NCBI RefSeq assembly: GCF_900106745.1
Contig: NZ_FNNV01000008.1
Coordinates: forward strand, 186,001-250,000
Direction: 5' to 3'
Length of the DNA stretch: 64,000 bases
Origin: Paenibacillus sp. CF384
GTDB lineage: Bacteria; Bacillota; Bacilli; Paenibacillales; Paenibacillaceae
The first letter of the stretch is position 1. Every line of letters starts with the position of its first letter. Shown here piece by piece: positions 51,424 to 59,690 of the stretch. The notes under the pieces are model-generated. The model saw only the letters and a list, made by a program, of their open reading frames with translations. It had not been told where the DNA came from and made no database searches. A program made the translations under genes and the position numbers.

Positions 51424-52944
51424 ATGGAGGAGCAGTGGATTACGAGTGTCGGGATCGATATCGGAACGAGCACGACCAAAATGATCGTAAGCAGGCTGCG
51501 ACTGAAGCGCACCTCTAGTGCGGTTTCGATCCCCCGCTATGAAATTGTGGAGCGGCAGCTGGTGTATGCAAGTCCGATGTATACCACGCCGCTGATTGGA
51601 AGGGATGAGCTCCATGCGGACGGCGTATGGGAAATCATTATGGCGGAGTATCAGCGTGCTGGCATACGGCCAGCCGAACTGAAGACAGGCGCTGTCATCA
51701 TTACAGGCGAGACTGCGAATAAGCGTAATGCTCGCGAGATTGTTCAGCGGCTTGCGGAGCGTTCCGGTGATTTCGTTGTAGCTGCGGCCGGTGCGGATTT
51801 AGAAGGGCTGCTTGCGGGACGGGGAGCAGGAGCGGATATGCGATCCATGCATGTTAAAGGAGCGGTGGCCAACCTGGATATTGGCGGAGGCACTGCTAAT
51901 GTTGTGATATTTCGGCGGGGACAGCCCATTAAGACGGTAACGTTTCATGTCGGTGGCAGACTGATAGAGTTAGATACGATGGGGAGGGTTACGGCGGTAT
52001 CCCCCTCTATACGGCCGTGGCTCACATCGAGAGGGTATTGGATCGACCAGGGACAATTGATCAGCTTCGAAGCCTTGGCGGGGATTTGCCAAGATATGAG
52101 CCGCTGCATGCTGGACTATGTGGCAGGTGGTGACTTGCCGCGTGAGGAATATGATCCAGCGTTGCGGGAGCTCCTTGTCGACGTTGGCGGTAAGGGGGCG
52201 GGTGGGAATGGGCAGCCGTTGATCGAAGAGTGGATGGTATCGGGCGGTATTGGGCTGTTGATGGAGCTTCCGAAGCCGACAACGATGGCAGAGGTTGCCG
52301 CGTACGGCGACATCGGGCCCTTGCTCGCGCATGAGATTAAGGACGCAATGGCTCTTCATTATGATATCGCGATGGGGAAGCCGAATCAGACCGTACGAGC
52401 TACCGTTATCGGTGCAGGGATGCAAAGTACAGAGATAAGCGGAGCGACCATTTATCTCGATGCTTTGTCGACCCTGCCGATTCGGAATTTACCGGTATAT
52501 CGGCTCGATGAGTTGACGGATGTTATCTTCGCGAATCAGGACGCGCTTACAGATAGGGTAACGGGTTCGATGCGAGTATGTGCTGGACTCTATGACAAGG
52601 AAGCTTCGATTCCTTTTGCGCTTGCTGTGCGGGGAATGAAAGGCATTTCCTACTCCTCGGTGCAACGATTGGCTGCGGCGATTTGCCGGGGCTATTTGGA
52701 CTATTTTGCTCAAGCTGAGGTGCTGGTCGTTGTATGTGAGCATGATATGGCGCAGGCGCTTGGGCAATCGCTCCGAAAGCTGCTGGAGAAGCGGCTATCT
52801 ATTATTTGCATCGATCAAATTACGGTGATGCATGGCGATTATATCGATTTGGGGGAACCTCTGCCCGGCATGCTGCTTCCTGTTATGATCAAGACGCTTG
52901 TTTTCCAGCCAGCGCCTGAGCTTGACGGTTCCGAGGGGGGATAG
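51424..52944 (+). CDS. eutA: Ethanolamine ammonia-lyase reactivase EutA
   Basis: ATP-dependent chaperone that removes damaged cobalamin from EutBC, 506 residues (longer than E. coli EutA, 467). ASKHA-fold motifs: GIDIGTSTTKMIVSRL near the N-terminus and NLDIGGGTANVVIFRRG at about 150. ATG 51424 lies seven bases after the eutV stop with only a weak ribosome site, so expression may be coupled. It is followed by eutB after four bases. Confidence 0.92.
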   Translation: MEEQWITSVGIDIGTSTTKMIVSRLRLKRTSSAVSIPRYEIVERQLVYASPMYTTPLIGRDELHADGVWEIIMAEYQRAGIRPAELKTGAVIITGETANKRNAREIVQRLAERSGDFVVAAAGADLEGLLAGRGAGADMRSMHVKGAVANLDIGGGTANVVIFRRGQPIKTVTFHVGGRLIELDTMGRVTAVSPSIRPWLTSRGYWIDQGQLISFEALAGICQDMSRCMLDYVAGGDLPREEYDPALRELLVDVGGKGAGGNGQPLIEEWMVSGGIGLLMELPKPTTMAEVAAYGDIGPLLAHEIKDAMALHYDIAMGKPNQTVRATVIGAGMQSTEISGATIYLDALSTLPIRNLPVYRLDELTDVIFANQDALTDRVTGSMRVCAGLYDKEASIPFALAVRGMKGISYSSVQRLAAAICRGYLDYFAQAEVLVVVCEHDMAQALGQSLRKLLEKRLSIICIDQITVMHGDYIDLGEPLPGMLLPVMIKTLVFQPAPELDGSEGG

Positions 52945-52948
52945 AAGG

Positions 52949-54313
52949 ATGAAGCTGAAGACGAACCTGTTCGGGAGGACCTTCCATTTCCATGATTTGA
53001 AGTCCGTTATGGCGAAGGCCAATGAGGAGAAGTCTGGGGATCAGCTGGCCGGAATCGCTGCAGAGGATACCAAAGAAAGAATGGCCGCGAAGCTGGTGCT
53101 CTCCGAGCTGACACTGGGCGATCTTCGCGATCATCCGCTCATTGCTCCCGAGGAGGACGAGGTTTCTCGGGTTATCGAAGAAGCGGTTAACGAGCGGATC
53201 TTCGCTGAGGTCCGCAATTGGAGCATCGGCGAGCTGAGGGAATATGTGCTGCGGCAGGATACGGGCCAAGAACAGCTGCGCCGACTGAGCCGCGGCTTAA
53301 CAAGCGAGATGATTGCAGCCGTTACGAAGGTGATGAGCAATCTGGATCTGATCCAAGCCGCATCGAAGGCGGAGATCATCACGAGCTGCAACAGTACGAT
53401 GGGCCAGCGAGGCGTTCTTGCAGGGCGTGCGCAGCCGAATCACCCTTCGGACAGTATTCAAGGGGTCAGAGCATCCTTATTCGAAGCGCTAAGCTACGGC
53501 ATTGGGGATGCGGTCATAGGAGTCAATCCGGTTATCGATACGGCTGACAGCGTGAAGAGCCTGCTCGAAGCGACGAAGGAAGTAATGTCCAAGTGGAATA
53601 TTCCGACGCAGAACTGTGTCCTGGCCCATGTGAAGACGCAAATGCGTGCGATTCGCAGCGGTGCGCCAGCGGATCTGATGTTTCAGAGTTTAGCCGGCAC
53701 GGAGAAAGGGAACAGCTCGTTCGGCATTGATGTGGCGTTGCTCGATGAGGCACATGAGCTGATTCATAAGCAGGGGACGGGAGCGGGACCGAACCTGTGG
53801 TATTTTGAAACCGGGCAAGGGTCGGAGCTTTCCAGTGAAGCTCATCACGGTGTGGATCAGGTGACGCTCGAAGCCAGATGTTACGGGCTCGCAAGAAGAT
53901 ATCAGCCCTTCATGATGAATACGGTCGTCGGATTTATCGGCCCGGAATACCTCTACGACAGCAGGCAGGTCATTCGCGCTGGGCTTGAGGATCATTTTAT
54001 GGGGAAGCTGCATGGACTGCCGATGGGGGTCGATGTGTGTTACACGAACCATATGAAGGCGGATCAGAACGACATGGATAATTTGGCCGTACTGCTTACC
54101 GCAGCCGGCGTGAACTTCATCATTGGCGTAGCAATGGCTGACGATTGCATGCTTAACTATCAATCTACGAGTTACCACGATATTGCTACGCTTCGGGAAA
54201 CGCTTGGGCGAAGGCCCGCACCGGAGTTCGAGAAGTGGCTCGTCCGCATGGGACTGATGGAGAACGGCAGGCTGACGCCGCTGGCTGGCGACCCGAGCCT
54301 CTTCATGATATGA
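52949..54313 (+). CDS. eutB: Ethanolamine ammonia-lyase large subunit
   Basis: Catalytic TIM-barrel subunit of the adenosylcobalamin-dependent lyase that splits ethanolamine into acetaldehyde and ammonia; 454 residues (E. coli 453). Matching text includes ITSCNSTMGQRGVLAGRAQP, FEALSYGIGDAVIGVNPV, GLPMGVDVCYTNHMKADQND and the end LVRMGLMENGRLTPLAGDPS. ATG 52949 is chosen because the upstream frame extension (to 52898) is inside eutA. Its stop is followed by the eutC ribosome site. Confidence 0.95.
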   Translation: MKLKTNLFGRTFHFHDLKSVMAKANEEKSGDQLAGIAAEDTKERMAAKLVLSELTLGDLRDHPLIAPEEDEVSRVIEEAVNERIFAEVRNWSIGELREYVLRQDTGQEQLRRLSRGLTSEMIAAVTKVMSNLDLIQAASKAEIITSCNSTMGQRGVLAGRAQPNHPSDSIQGVRASLFEALSYGIGDAVIGVNPVIDTADSVKSLLEATKEVMSKWNIPTQNCVLAHVKTQMRAIRSGAPADLMFQSLAGTEKGNSSFGIDVALLDEAHELIHKQGTGAGPNLWYFETGQGSELSSEAHHGVDQVTLEARCYGLARRYQPFMMNTVVGFIGPEYLYDSRQVIRAGLEDHFMGKLHGLPMGVDVCYTNHMKADQNDMDNLAVLLTAAGVNFIIGVAMADDCMLNYQSTSYHDIATLRETLGRRPAPEFEKWLVRMGLMENGRLTPLAGDPSLFMI

Positions 54314-54333
54314 GCGCAAAGGAGGAAGCGGGC

Positions 54334-55242
54334 ATGCATTCGAAACTATCCGTTGACCAACTGGTTGACCGCGTAATGGCTGAACTGGAGAAACGCATCG
54401 CTTCGTCGCCGTCGCCATCGCCGACACCATCTAGATCGCTGCCTTCGGAAGAAAGAGAATCGAGCGGAGGTTCGGTCGAAGGTTCAACAGAAGCGGTGGA
54501 AGAAGCATTCGGCGGCATCCGCATGTCTCATGTGCCGAGTTCGAAATGGGAGGAAGGCGTGTCGGAGCTGATCGCCAGCACGCCAGCGCGAATAGGCGTT
54601 TGGCGCGCTGGCACGCGACCGCTTACGAGAGAGTGGCTTCATTTCCGCTGTGACCATGCCGCTGCAGTGGACTCCATCTACGGAAGCGTCAGCCAGAAGT
54701 TGCTGGATGAATACAAGCTCTTCACCGTGGAGACTTGCTTTGTGAATACCGAGAATTATTTGAAACGTCCCGATATGGGCCGCATCATTACGGAGAAAGG
54801 CGTTCGGGTCATCTTAGAGAGGTGCGAGCGGCGACCGCAAGTACAAATCGTCATCTCCGACGGACTGAGTGCGAACGCGGTGACGGCTAATCTCGCGGAC
54901 GTCTATCCTTCCTTGCTAGATTCGCTCAGCGGAGTTGGACTGTCTACCGGGACACCGTTCTTCGTACGCGGTGGACGGGTTGCGGTGATGGACCACATAG
55001 GCGACTTGCTGGAACCGGAGGTGCTTGTTCTGCTAATCGGGGAAAGGCCTGGGCTCGTCTCATCCAAATCGATGAGCGCCTATATGTGTTACCGGCCGCG
55101 TGCAGGAACGGTTGAGAGCAGCCGAACCGTACTATCCAACATTCATGCCGGAGGAACAGCGCCGGTTGAAGCCGGAGCTCATATGGGCACAATTGTCCGC
55201 AAAATGATAGAGCAACGCACCAGCGGCGTCCATCTCGAGTAG
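54334..55242 (+). CDS. eutC: Ethanolamine ammonia-lyase small subunit
   Basis: Cobalamin-binding small subunit, 302 residues (E. coli 295). N-terminal amphipathic helix KLSVDQLVDRVMAELEKRI, then a Ser/Pro/Glu-rich linker to about residue 68, then the core with FRCDHAAAVDSIYGSV, VISDGLSANAV, GERPGLVSSKSMSAYMCYRP and TVLSNIHAGGTAP. In E. coli the EutC N-terminus directs the enzyme into the shell, and this helix probably does the same. ATG 54334 lies eight bases after AAAGGAGG; ATG 54310, overlapping the eutB stop, is the alternative. Last gene of the operon. Confidence 0.94.
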   Translation: MHSKLSVDQLVDRVMAELEKRIASSPSPSPTPSRSLPSEERESSGGSVEGSTEAVEEAFGGIRMSHVPSSKWEEGVSELIASTPARIGVWRAGTRPLTREWLHFRCDHAAAVDSIYGSVSQKLLDEYKLFTVETCFVNTENYLKRPDMGRIITEKGVRVILERCERRPQVQIVISDGLSANAVTANLADVYPSLLDSLSGVGLSTGTPFFVRGGRVAVMDHIGDLLEPEVLVLLIGERPGLVSSKSMSAYMCYRPRAGTVESSRTVLSNIHAGGTAPVEAGAHMGTIVRKMIEQRTSGVHLE

Positions 55243-55263
55243 GAGTACCCGCAGTCGTGAGCT

Positions 55264-55459
55264 GAGCGTTCCAAAGTGGAACTCTGAGCACTTAACTGAC
55301 CCGAAATTTCGTCTGAGAGTTCGAGAAATGAATTCTCGCCCTCCATACCAGTCGATCCGCCTCGCAGTCGTGGATTGAGAGTTCCAAAGTGGAACTCTCA
55401 ATCCAAACCGATCGATCCGCCTCGCAGTCGTGGTTCGAGAGTCCCAAAGTGGAACACTC
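55264..55459. repeat. Cluster of four GAGAGTTCC palindromes with 60-base direct repeats
   Basis: Palindromes at 55264-55286, 55315-55337 (degenerate), 55373-55403 and 55437-55459. The third is perfect over 31 bases: GATTGAGAGTTCCA, centre AAG, TGGAACTCTCAATC. The last two are embedded in a 60-base direct repeat sharing GATCCGCCTCGCAGTCGTGG (55354 and 55414). A shorter CGCAGTCGTG also precedes the first. None has a T run. The element also occurs at 31986. Confidence 0.88.
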
Positions 55460-55540
55460 GGCGAATCAGTAAGCACAAAGTGGTATGGAAAGTGGATATG
55501 CTGCGCTCGACACAAACCAACTTCATAGCACAGTCACCAA

Positions 55541-55566
55541 ATCGGGCGAGAATCGCCCGATTTCTT
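55541..55566 (+). terminator. Likely terminator of the eut operon
   Basis: ATCGGGCGA and TCGCCCGAT with a GAA loop, followed by TTCTTT. It lies 300 bases after eutC, beyond the palindrome cluster. Confidence 0.65.
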
Positions 55567-55796
55567 TGCTGTAAGCGGCATATCCGCTTACAGCGGCGAA
55601 ACAGTCCCCAAAAAGACAAAATAAGCGGCTATCCCGCTTATCCTGTCATCAACCCCAACATCCCGGCCGCGAGCCGCCCGATTTCTTCACTGTAAGCAAC
55701 ATATCCGCTTACAGCGGCGAAACAGTCCCCAAAAAGACAAAATAAGCGGCTATCCCGCTTATCCTGTCATCAACCCCAACATCCCGGCCGCGAGCC
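55555..55796. repeat. Two near-identical 121-base tandem repeats
   Basis: Units 55555-55675 and 55676-55796 differ at only a handful of bases near their left ends. Each contains two palindromes with arms TAAGCGG / CCGCTTA. The first unit begins inside the terminator's 3' arm. Confidence 0.9.
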
Positions 55797-55837
55797 GCAG
55801 CGATGTCCCTCCCGCCGTAAGCGGCAATCCCGCTTAC
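55571..55837. repeat. Five TAAGCGG / CCGCTTA palindromes
   Basis: 21-base palindromes at 55571-55591, 55621-55641, 55692-55712, 55742-55762 and 55817-55837. Outer pairs vary (GTAAG...CTTAC or ATAAG...CTTAT), and so do the central bases. Spacing is 50, 71, 50 and 75 bases. With the flanking cluster they account for most of the 771-base gap 55243-56013, which has no gene. Confidence 0.85.
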
Positions 55838-55938
55838 GCTCTTACCAAACCGCCTTACGCTCTTACCATCCCAACCGCGAAGCCGACGGGAACCCCTCTC
55901 TCCCCACCTAAAAAAAACACAAGCGCTATTAAAGCGAT

Positions 55939-55975
55939 TCCATTGTTGGCACCCTCGGTGAACCGCTAGGATGAG
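55939..55975 (+). promoter_or_regulatory. Candidate promoter of the second sugar permease pair
   Basis: TCCATTGT (55939-55946) and CTAGGATGAG (55966-55975) stand at the same distance (27 bases start to start) as TCCATTGT and CTATACTGAG upstream of the binding-protein gene at 57950. The -10 is the TAGGAT/TATACT part. Confidence 0.45.
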
Positions 55976-56013
55976 AGTATGCAGAAACGTTACTTACGAG
56001 GGAGGGACGGCTA

Positions 56014-56910
56014 TTGTTCGGTTTCATGTGGAAGTACCGGACGTTATATCTGATTTCAATTCCGGGCATCGTCTATTTCATCGTCTTCAAGTACGTGCCG
56101 TTGCTCGGCTCGGTTATCGCGTTCCAGAACTATAATATTTTCGCCGGATTCAGTGGAAGCCCTTGGGTAGGCTTTGAGCATTTTGAGCGCATGTTTCGGC
56201 ATTACGACTTTCTGCGGATTCTAAAAAACACACTCATTCTGGGATTTCTCGATATTCTGGTCGCCTTCACGGCACCGATTATACTTGCACTGCTGCTCAA
56301 TGAAGTCCGGCTTGTCGTGTACAAGAAGATTGTCCAGACGATCGTTTACGCGCCGCACTTCCTATCCTGGGTCATCGTGAGCGGGATCTTCGTTGGCATG
56401 CTATCTCCGACCTCCGGTATCGTGAATGTCATCATCGGCTGGTTCGGCATTGAGCCTATCTATTTTTTGGGTGAGGATTCGTATATACGTACTATCTTGG
56501 TCGGCTCGGGGCTGTGGCGCGATGTAGGCTGGGGGACGATTATTTACTTGGCTGCTTTGACCGGGATCCATCCGGAATTGTATGAAGCGTCTGAAATCGA
56601 CGGCGCAGGCCGATGGAAGCAGACCATCCGAATTACGCTGCCCTCTCTGCTCCCCGTCATCACGGTGCTGTTTCTGCTCAAGATCGGCGATTTCATGGAT
56701 TACGGCTTCGAACGCGTCTTTGTTTTCCAGAATCCGCTGAATATTACCAATAGCGAAATCTTGGACACGTATATTTACAAAGCCGGCTTGAAGCAAATGC
56801 AATACAGCTATGCGACTGCCATCGGGCTGTTCAAATCGGTCGTGGGTTTGGTCCTGCTTGTGATCGCCAATACATTAAGCCGCAAGGCAACCGGAGAATC
56901 GTTGTATTGA
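56014..56910 (+). CDS. Sugar ABC permease, LplB family (second system)
   Basis: Membrane subunit of a CUT1-type importer, 298 residues, six helices. LISIPGIVYFIVFKYVPLLG opens the protein, and the EAA motif is EASEIDGAGRWKQTIRITLP. Start is TTG 56014 after GAGGGAGGG. Starts an operon with its partner permease; the binding-protein gene follows with its own promoter. The nearby dehydrogenase and heparinase-like genes suggest a uronate oligosaccharide as substrate (inference). Confidence 0.92.
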   Translation: MFGFMWKYRTLYLISIPGIVYFIVFKYVPLLGSVIAFQNYNIFAGFSGSPWVGFEHFERMFRHYDFLRILKNTLILGFLDILVAFTAPIILALLLNEVRLVVYKKIVQTIVYAPHFLSWVIVSGIFVGMLSPTSGIVNVIIGWFGIEPIYFLGEDSYIRTILVGSGLWRDVGWGTIIYLAALTGIHPELYEASEIDGAGRWKQTIRITLPSLLPVITVLFLLKIGDFMDYGFERVFVFQNPLNITNSEILDTYIYKAGLKQMQYSYATAIGLFKSVVGLVLLVIANTLSRKATGESLY

Positions 56911-56923
56911 AGGAGGGGTGGCC

Positions 56924-57799
56924 GTGATTCGGCGCGAGCATTGGAGCAGGAAGCTGTTTCTCATCGCAAACTATTTGGTATTAACAGGACTGTCGCTAAC
57001 GATGCTGCTCCCTTTTCTGAACGTGATTGCTCAGTCGTTCAGCGGAGCGGCGGCGATTGACCGCGGGGATGTCATGTTCTGGCCGGTCGATTTCACCCTT
57101 AATTATTATCGCTACGTCTTCGATGACGTTTCGATCTGGCGGGCATTCGGGATTACCGTTTATATCACCGTTCTCGGTACGCTCATTAATCTGGCGGCTA
57201 CTTCCTCCTTGGCGTATCCGTTGTCGAGAGCGGAGTACGTCGGACGCAAATACGTGCTGCTGTTTGTCTTAATGACGATGATCTTCACGGCACCGCTGAT
57301 CCCGCAATTCATTCTGATGAGGGAAATCCACCTGATCAACACGTTGTGGGCGCTTATGATTCCTACCGCGATCAGTGCGTTTAATATGATCGTGCTGCGG
57401 TCCTTCTTCGTCCAGATTCCGACGGAGCTGATCGACAGCGCGAGGATTGACGGCTGCGGCGAATTGAGGATACTCTGGAGCTTGATGCTCCCGTTGTCCA
57501 AGCCTGCATTGGCGACAATCGGCATTTTCTACTCCGTGACGAACTGGAACAAGTACATGGACGCGCTGTATTATTTGAATGACCGCAGGCTGTATCCGCT
57601 GCAGGTGAAGCTGCGGGAGCTGCTCATTAACGATGACCTGGTCGACACCGGCAATTTACCGTTCGATATCGCATCCGAGTCGGTACAAGGTGTCCAGATG
57701 GCGGTCATTCTCGTTGCGACTTTACCGATCATTATGCTGTATCCGTTTATGCAGCGTTATTTTATCAAGGGGATGCTTATTGGTTCGATCAAATCTTAA
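56924..57799 (+). CDS. Sugar ABC permease, YtcP/AraQ family (second system)
   Basis: Partner membrane subunit, 291 residues. TMLLPFLNVIAQSFSGAAAI near the N-terminus, EAA-like DSARIDGCGELRILWSLMLP (first residue of the motif is Asp), and the family end YFIKGMLIGSIKS. GTG 56924 is seven bases after AAGGAGG; GTG 56918 touches that site. It follows the LplB-like gene after 13 bases. Confidence 0.92.
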   Translation: MIRREHWSRKLFLIANYLVLTGLSLTMLLPFLNVIAQSFSGAAAIDRGDVMFWPVDFTLNYYRYVFDDVSIWRAFGITVYITVLGTLINLAATSSLAYPLSRAEYVGRKYVLLFVLMTMIFTAPLIPQFILMREIHLINTLWALMIPTAISAFNMIVLRSFFVQIPTELIDSARIDGCGELRILWSLMLPLSKPALATIGIFYSVTNWNKYMDALYYLNDRRLYPLQVKLRELLINDDLVDTGNLPFDIASESVQGVQMAVILVATLPIIMLYPFMQRYFIKGMLIGSIKS

Positions 57800-57853
57800 A
57801 TGCGGAAATCGGAATCAGAAATATAAAAAAATGACAAACCGAGCCAAACAAAC

Positions 57854-57887
57854 TCCATTGTGACCGTGCAGCATTCGTACCTATACT
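57854..57887 (+). promoter_or_regulatory. Candidate promoter of the second binding-protein gene
   Basis: TCCATTGT (57854-57861) overlaps a TTGT-type -35, and TATACT (57882-57887) is the -10. TGAAAGCGCT at 57900-57909, just downstream, resembles half of a CcpA cre site; the other half is poor. Confidence 0.45.
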
Positions 57888-57949
57888 GAGGTTGAGATTT
57901 GAAAGCGCTCTACCGAGCGAATTTCGACTGAGAAGATGAGGGGGATTTT

Positions 57950-59557
57950 ATGAGAAAGCTTGTCGTACTGGCCACGATTGCCGCACTATCCATCTCGATG
58001 CTGACATCCTGCTCGAAGAACAACGATAACAATGAATCATCCCCGTCGGCGAATACCCCTGCTAACACGGCGACTGCGACGAACCAAACCGACGAAACGC
58101 CGGCAGCGGAGCCGACCAAATTCTCGATTTCCATGCGGACGCTGAACGTGCCTTACGTGGAACAGAACCCAGACATCAACAAAGACAAGTACGTGCTCGC
58201 CATGGAGAAAATGACGAATACCGATCTCGATATCCGGCTGATTCCGCATAACGAATATCAAGACAAAATGATCCAAATGTTCGCGACGAACGACATTCCG
58301 GACGTTGTTCAAGGCAGCGGCGGCATTAGCGGCCAGGAGCTCGGCGGCGCAGTTCAAAGCGGCGTGTTCCTGCCGCTGAACGATCTGCTCAAGGAGAACG
58401 GTCCTCATTTGCTCAAGTTCCTTCCGCAGGCAGCCTGGGATCGATTGACGGATGCGAAGACCGGCAGCATATACGGAATTCCGGAAGTACTGAGCAATCC
58501 ATCGAGACGGGCAACTTGGATTCGGACTGACCTGCTGGAGAAAGCAGGCAAGCAGATTCCGAAGACGGTGGAGGAAACGCTTGATGTGCTGCGGGCGTTC
58601 AAAGAGCTTGGCGTTGAGCATCCGTACATGGGGCGCAAGAACTTCAAGTACGCTGACACCTTCTTCGGTTCGTATGACGTATTCGGTTATTTGAACCAAT
58701 TCAAGCAGTTCCCGGACGGTAAAGTGAAGCCGAGCTTCTTTGATGCCGATCCGATGAAGAAAGCGATCCAGACATACAAAACGATGTACGATGAAGGTTT
58801 GATCAGCAAAGAATTCGCCACCATCGAAAGCGCAGACTTCAAGAGCATCATTACAAGCGGCAAAGCGGGCATGTGGTCGATGAACGCTAACGAGCTTCCG
58901 ATCTGGGGAACGCAGCTTACGACCAACGTTCCCGGCGCGAAGGTTGCCCTGATTCCTTCTCCGGTTGGCGATGACGGCAAAGGCGGTTATGCGCACTATA
59001 ACCCGGTTACGCGGTCCTACTTTATCAATGTGAGCGCGAAGGAAAAGGCAGCTGAAATTATCAAGTTCTTCGATTGGATGATCAGTGAGCAAGCACAGGA
59101 ATTCTTCAGCTATGGCATCCAAGGCGAGGATTATACAAATGATGGGGGCACGATCGGCTACACGCCTCCCACGGACGAAGCAGGCACGAACAAACAGCGT
59201 TTCTTGAACTACTGGCTGTGGATGGTGCAGGATACCACTTACAACAAGCGTATCGCCGAGCTCTCGGAGCCGGGCAAGCAAATGGTCGATGCGTTCGATA
59301 ACCTGCTGACGAAGGAAGGACGCAGAGGCATCGAGTTCGATCCAAGGCTGGAAGCGCTTGTGAACTACCCGGATTTGAGCCCGTTATCCGATCAGCTTCC
59401 GCCTTTGGTGCTGGAACATGTGCTTAAGATGGTCTATGGCAAAGAACCGATCGACAATTATGGCAAGGTGCTGGAGGAGTATCTTTCCAAGGGCGGCAAT
59501 GAAGTCATTGAGGAGGCTACAGCCCGGTTTAATAGTAAAGAAAACGCTTTCGAATAA
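57950..59557 (+). CDS. Sugar ABC transporter substrate-binding lipoprotein (second system)
   Basis: Family-1 extracellular binding lipoprotein, 535 residues. Lipobox MLTSC (C21), an Asn/Thr-rich spacer, then the binding fold with FATNDIPDVVQGSGGISGQE and WIRTDLLEKAGKQIPKTVEE. ATG 57950 follows GAGGGGGA. It has its own promoter 65 bases upstream, so it may be made in excess of the permeases. A terminator and a YesN/YesM pair follow. Ligand unknown. Confidence 0.93.
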   Translation: MRKLVVLATIAALSISMLTSCSKNNDNNESSPSANTPANTATATNQTDETPAAEPTKFSISMRTLNVPYVEQNPDINKDKYVLAMEKMTNTDLDIRLIPHNEYQDKMIQMFATNDIPDVVQGSGGISGQELGGAVQSGVFLPLNDLLKENGPHLLKFLPQAAWDRLTDAKTGSIYGIPEVLSNPSRRATWIRTDLLEKAGKQIPKTVEETLDVLRAFKELGVEHPYMGRKNFKYADTFFGSYDVFGYLNQFKQFPDGKVKPSFFDADPMKKAIQTYKTMYDEGLISKEFATIESADFKSIITSGKAGMWSMNANELPIWGTQLTTNVPGAKVALIPSPVGDDGKGGYAHYNPVTRSYFINVSAKEKAAEIIKFFDWMISEQAQEFFSYGIQGEDYTNDGGTIGYTPPTDEAGTNKQRFLNYWLWMVQDTTYNKRIAELSEPGKQMVDAFDNLLTKEGRRGIEFDPRLEALVNYPDLSPLSDQLPPLVLEHVLKMVYGKEPIDNYGKVLEEYLSKGGNEVIEEATARFNSKENAFE

Positions 59558-59593
59558 AGCTAGCGATGCACTAGAATGACAGTAAGAGATTCG

Positions 59594-59640
59594 GATGCTC
59601 CTCCTGCTTGGCTTTGCTTAAGCCGGCGGGGGAGCATCTT
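59594..59640 (+). terminator. Terminator-like hairpin after the second binding-protein gene
   Basis: GATGCTCC (59594-59601) pairs with GGAGCATC (59631-59638) and inner GGCTT/AAGCC extends the stem; the T tail is short. A second hairpin GATTGCCG / CGGCAATC (59653-59675) abuts the yesN ribosome site and could mask it. Confidence 0.6.
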
Positions 59641-59690
59641 GCTCCATAACCGGATTGCCGGCTGAAGCGGCAATCAAGGAGGACACAGCC

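Noticed and set aside
55373-55403. Perfect palindrome as the eut terminator
   Set aside because: No T run on either side; the hairpin at 55541 with TTCTTT is a better terminator.
55264-55837. CRISPR array as an explanation of the repeat region
   Set aside because: Repeats are unequal palindromes and a 121-base tandem, not constant repeats with unique spacers, and there are no cas genes nearby.
58037-59281. Long open frame (414 codons) on the minus strand
   Set aside because: It lies wholly inside the second binding-protein gene, has no domain-like sequence or ribosome site, and reflects base composition at third codon positions.
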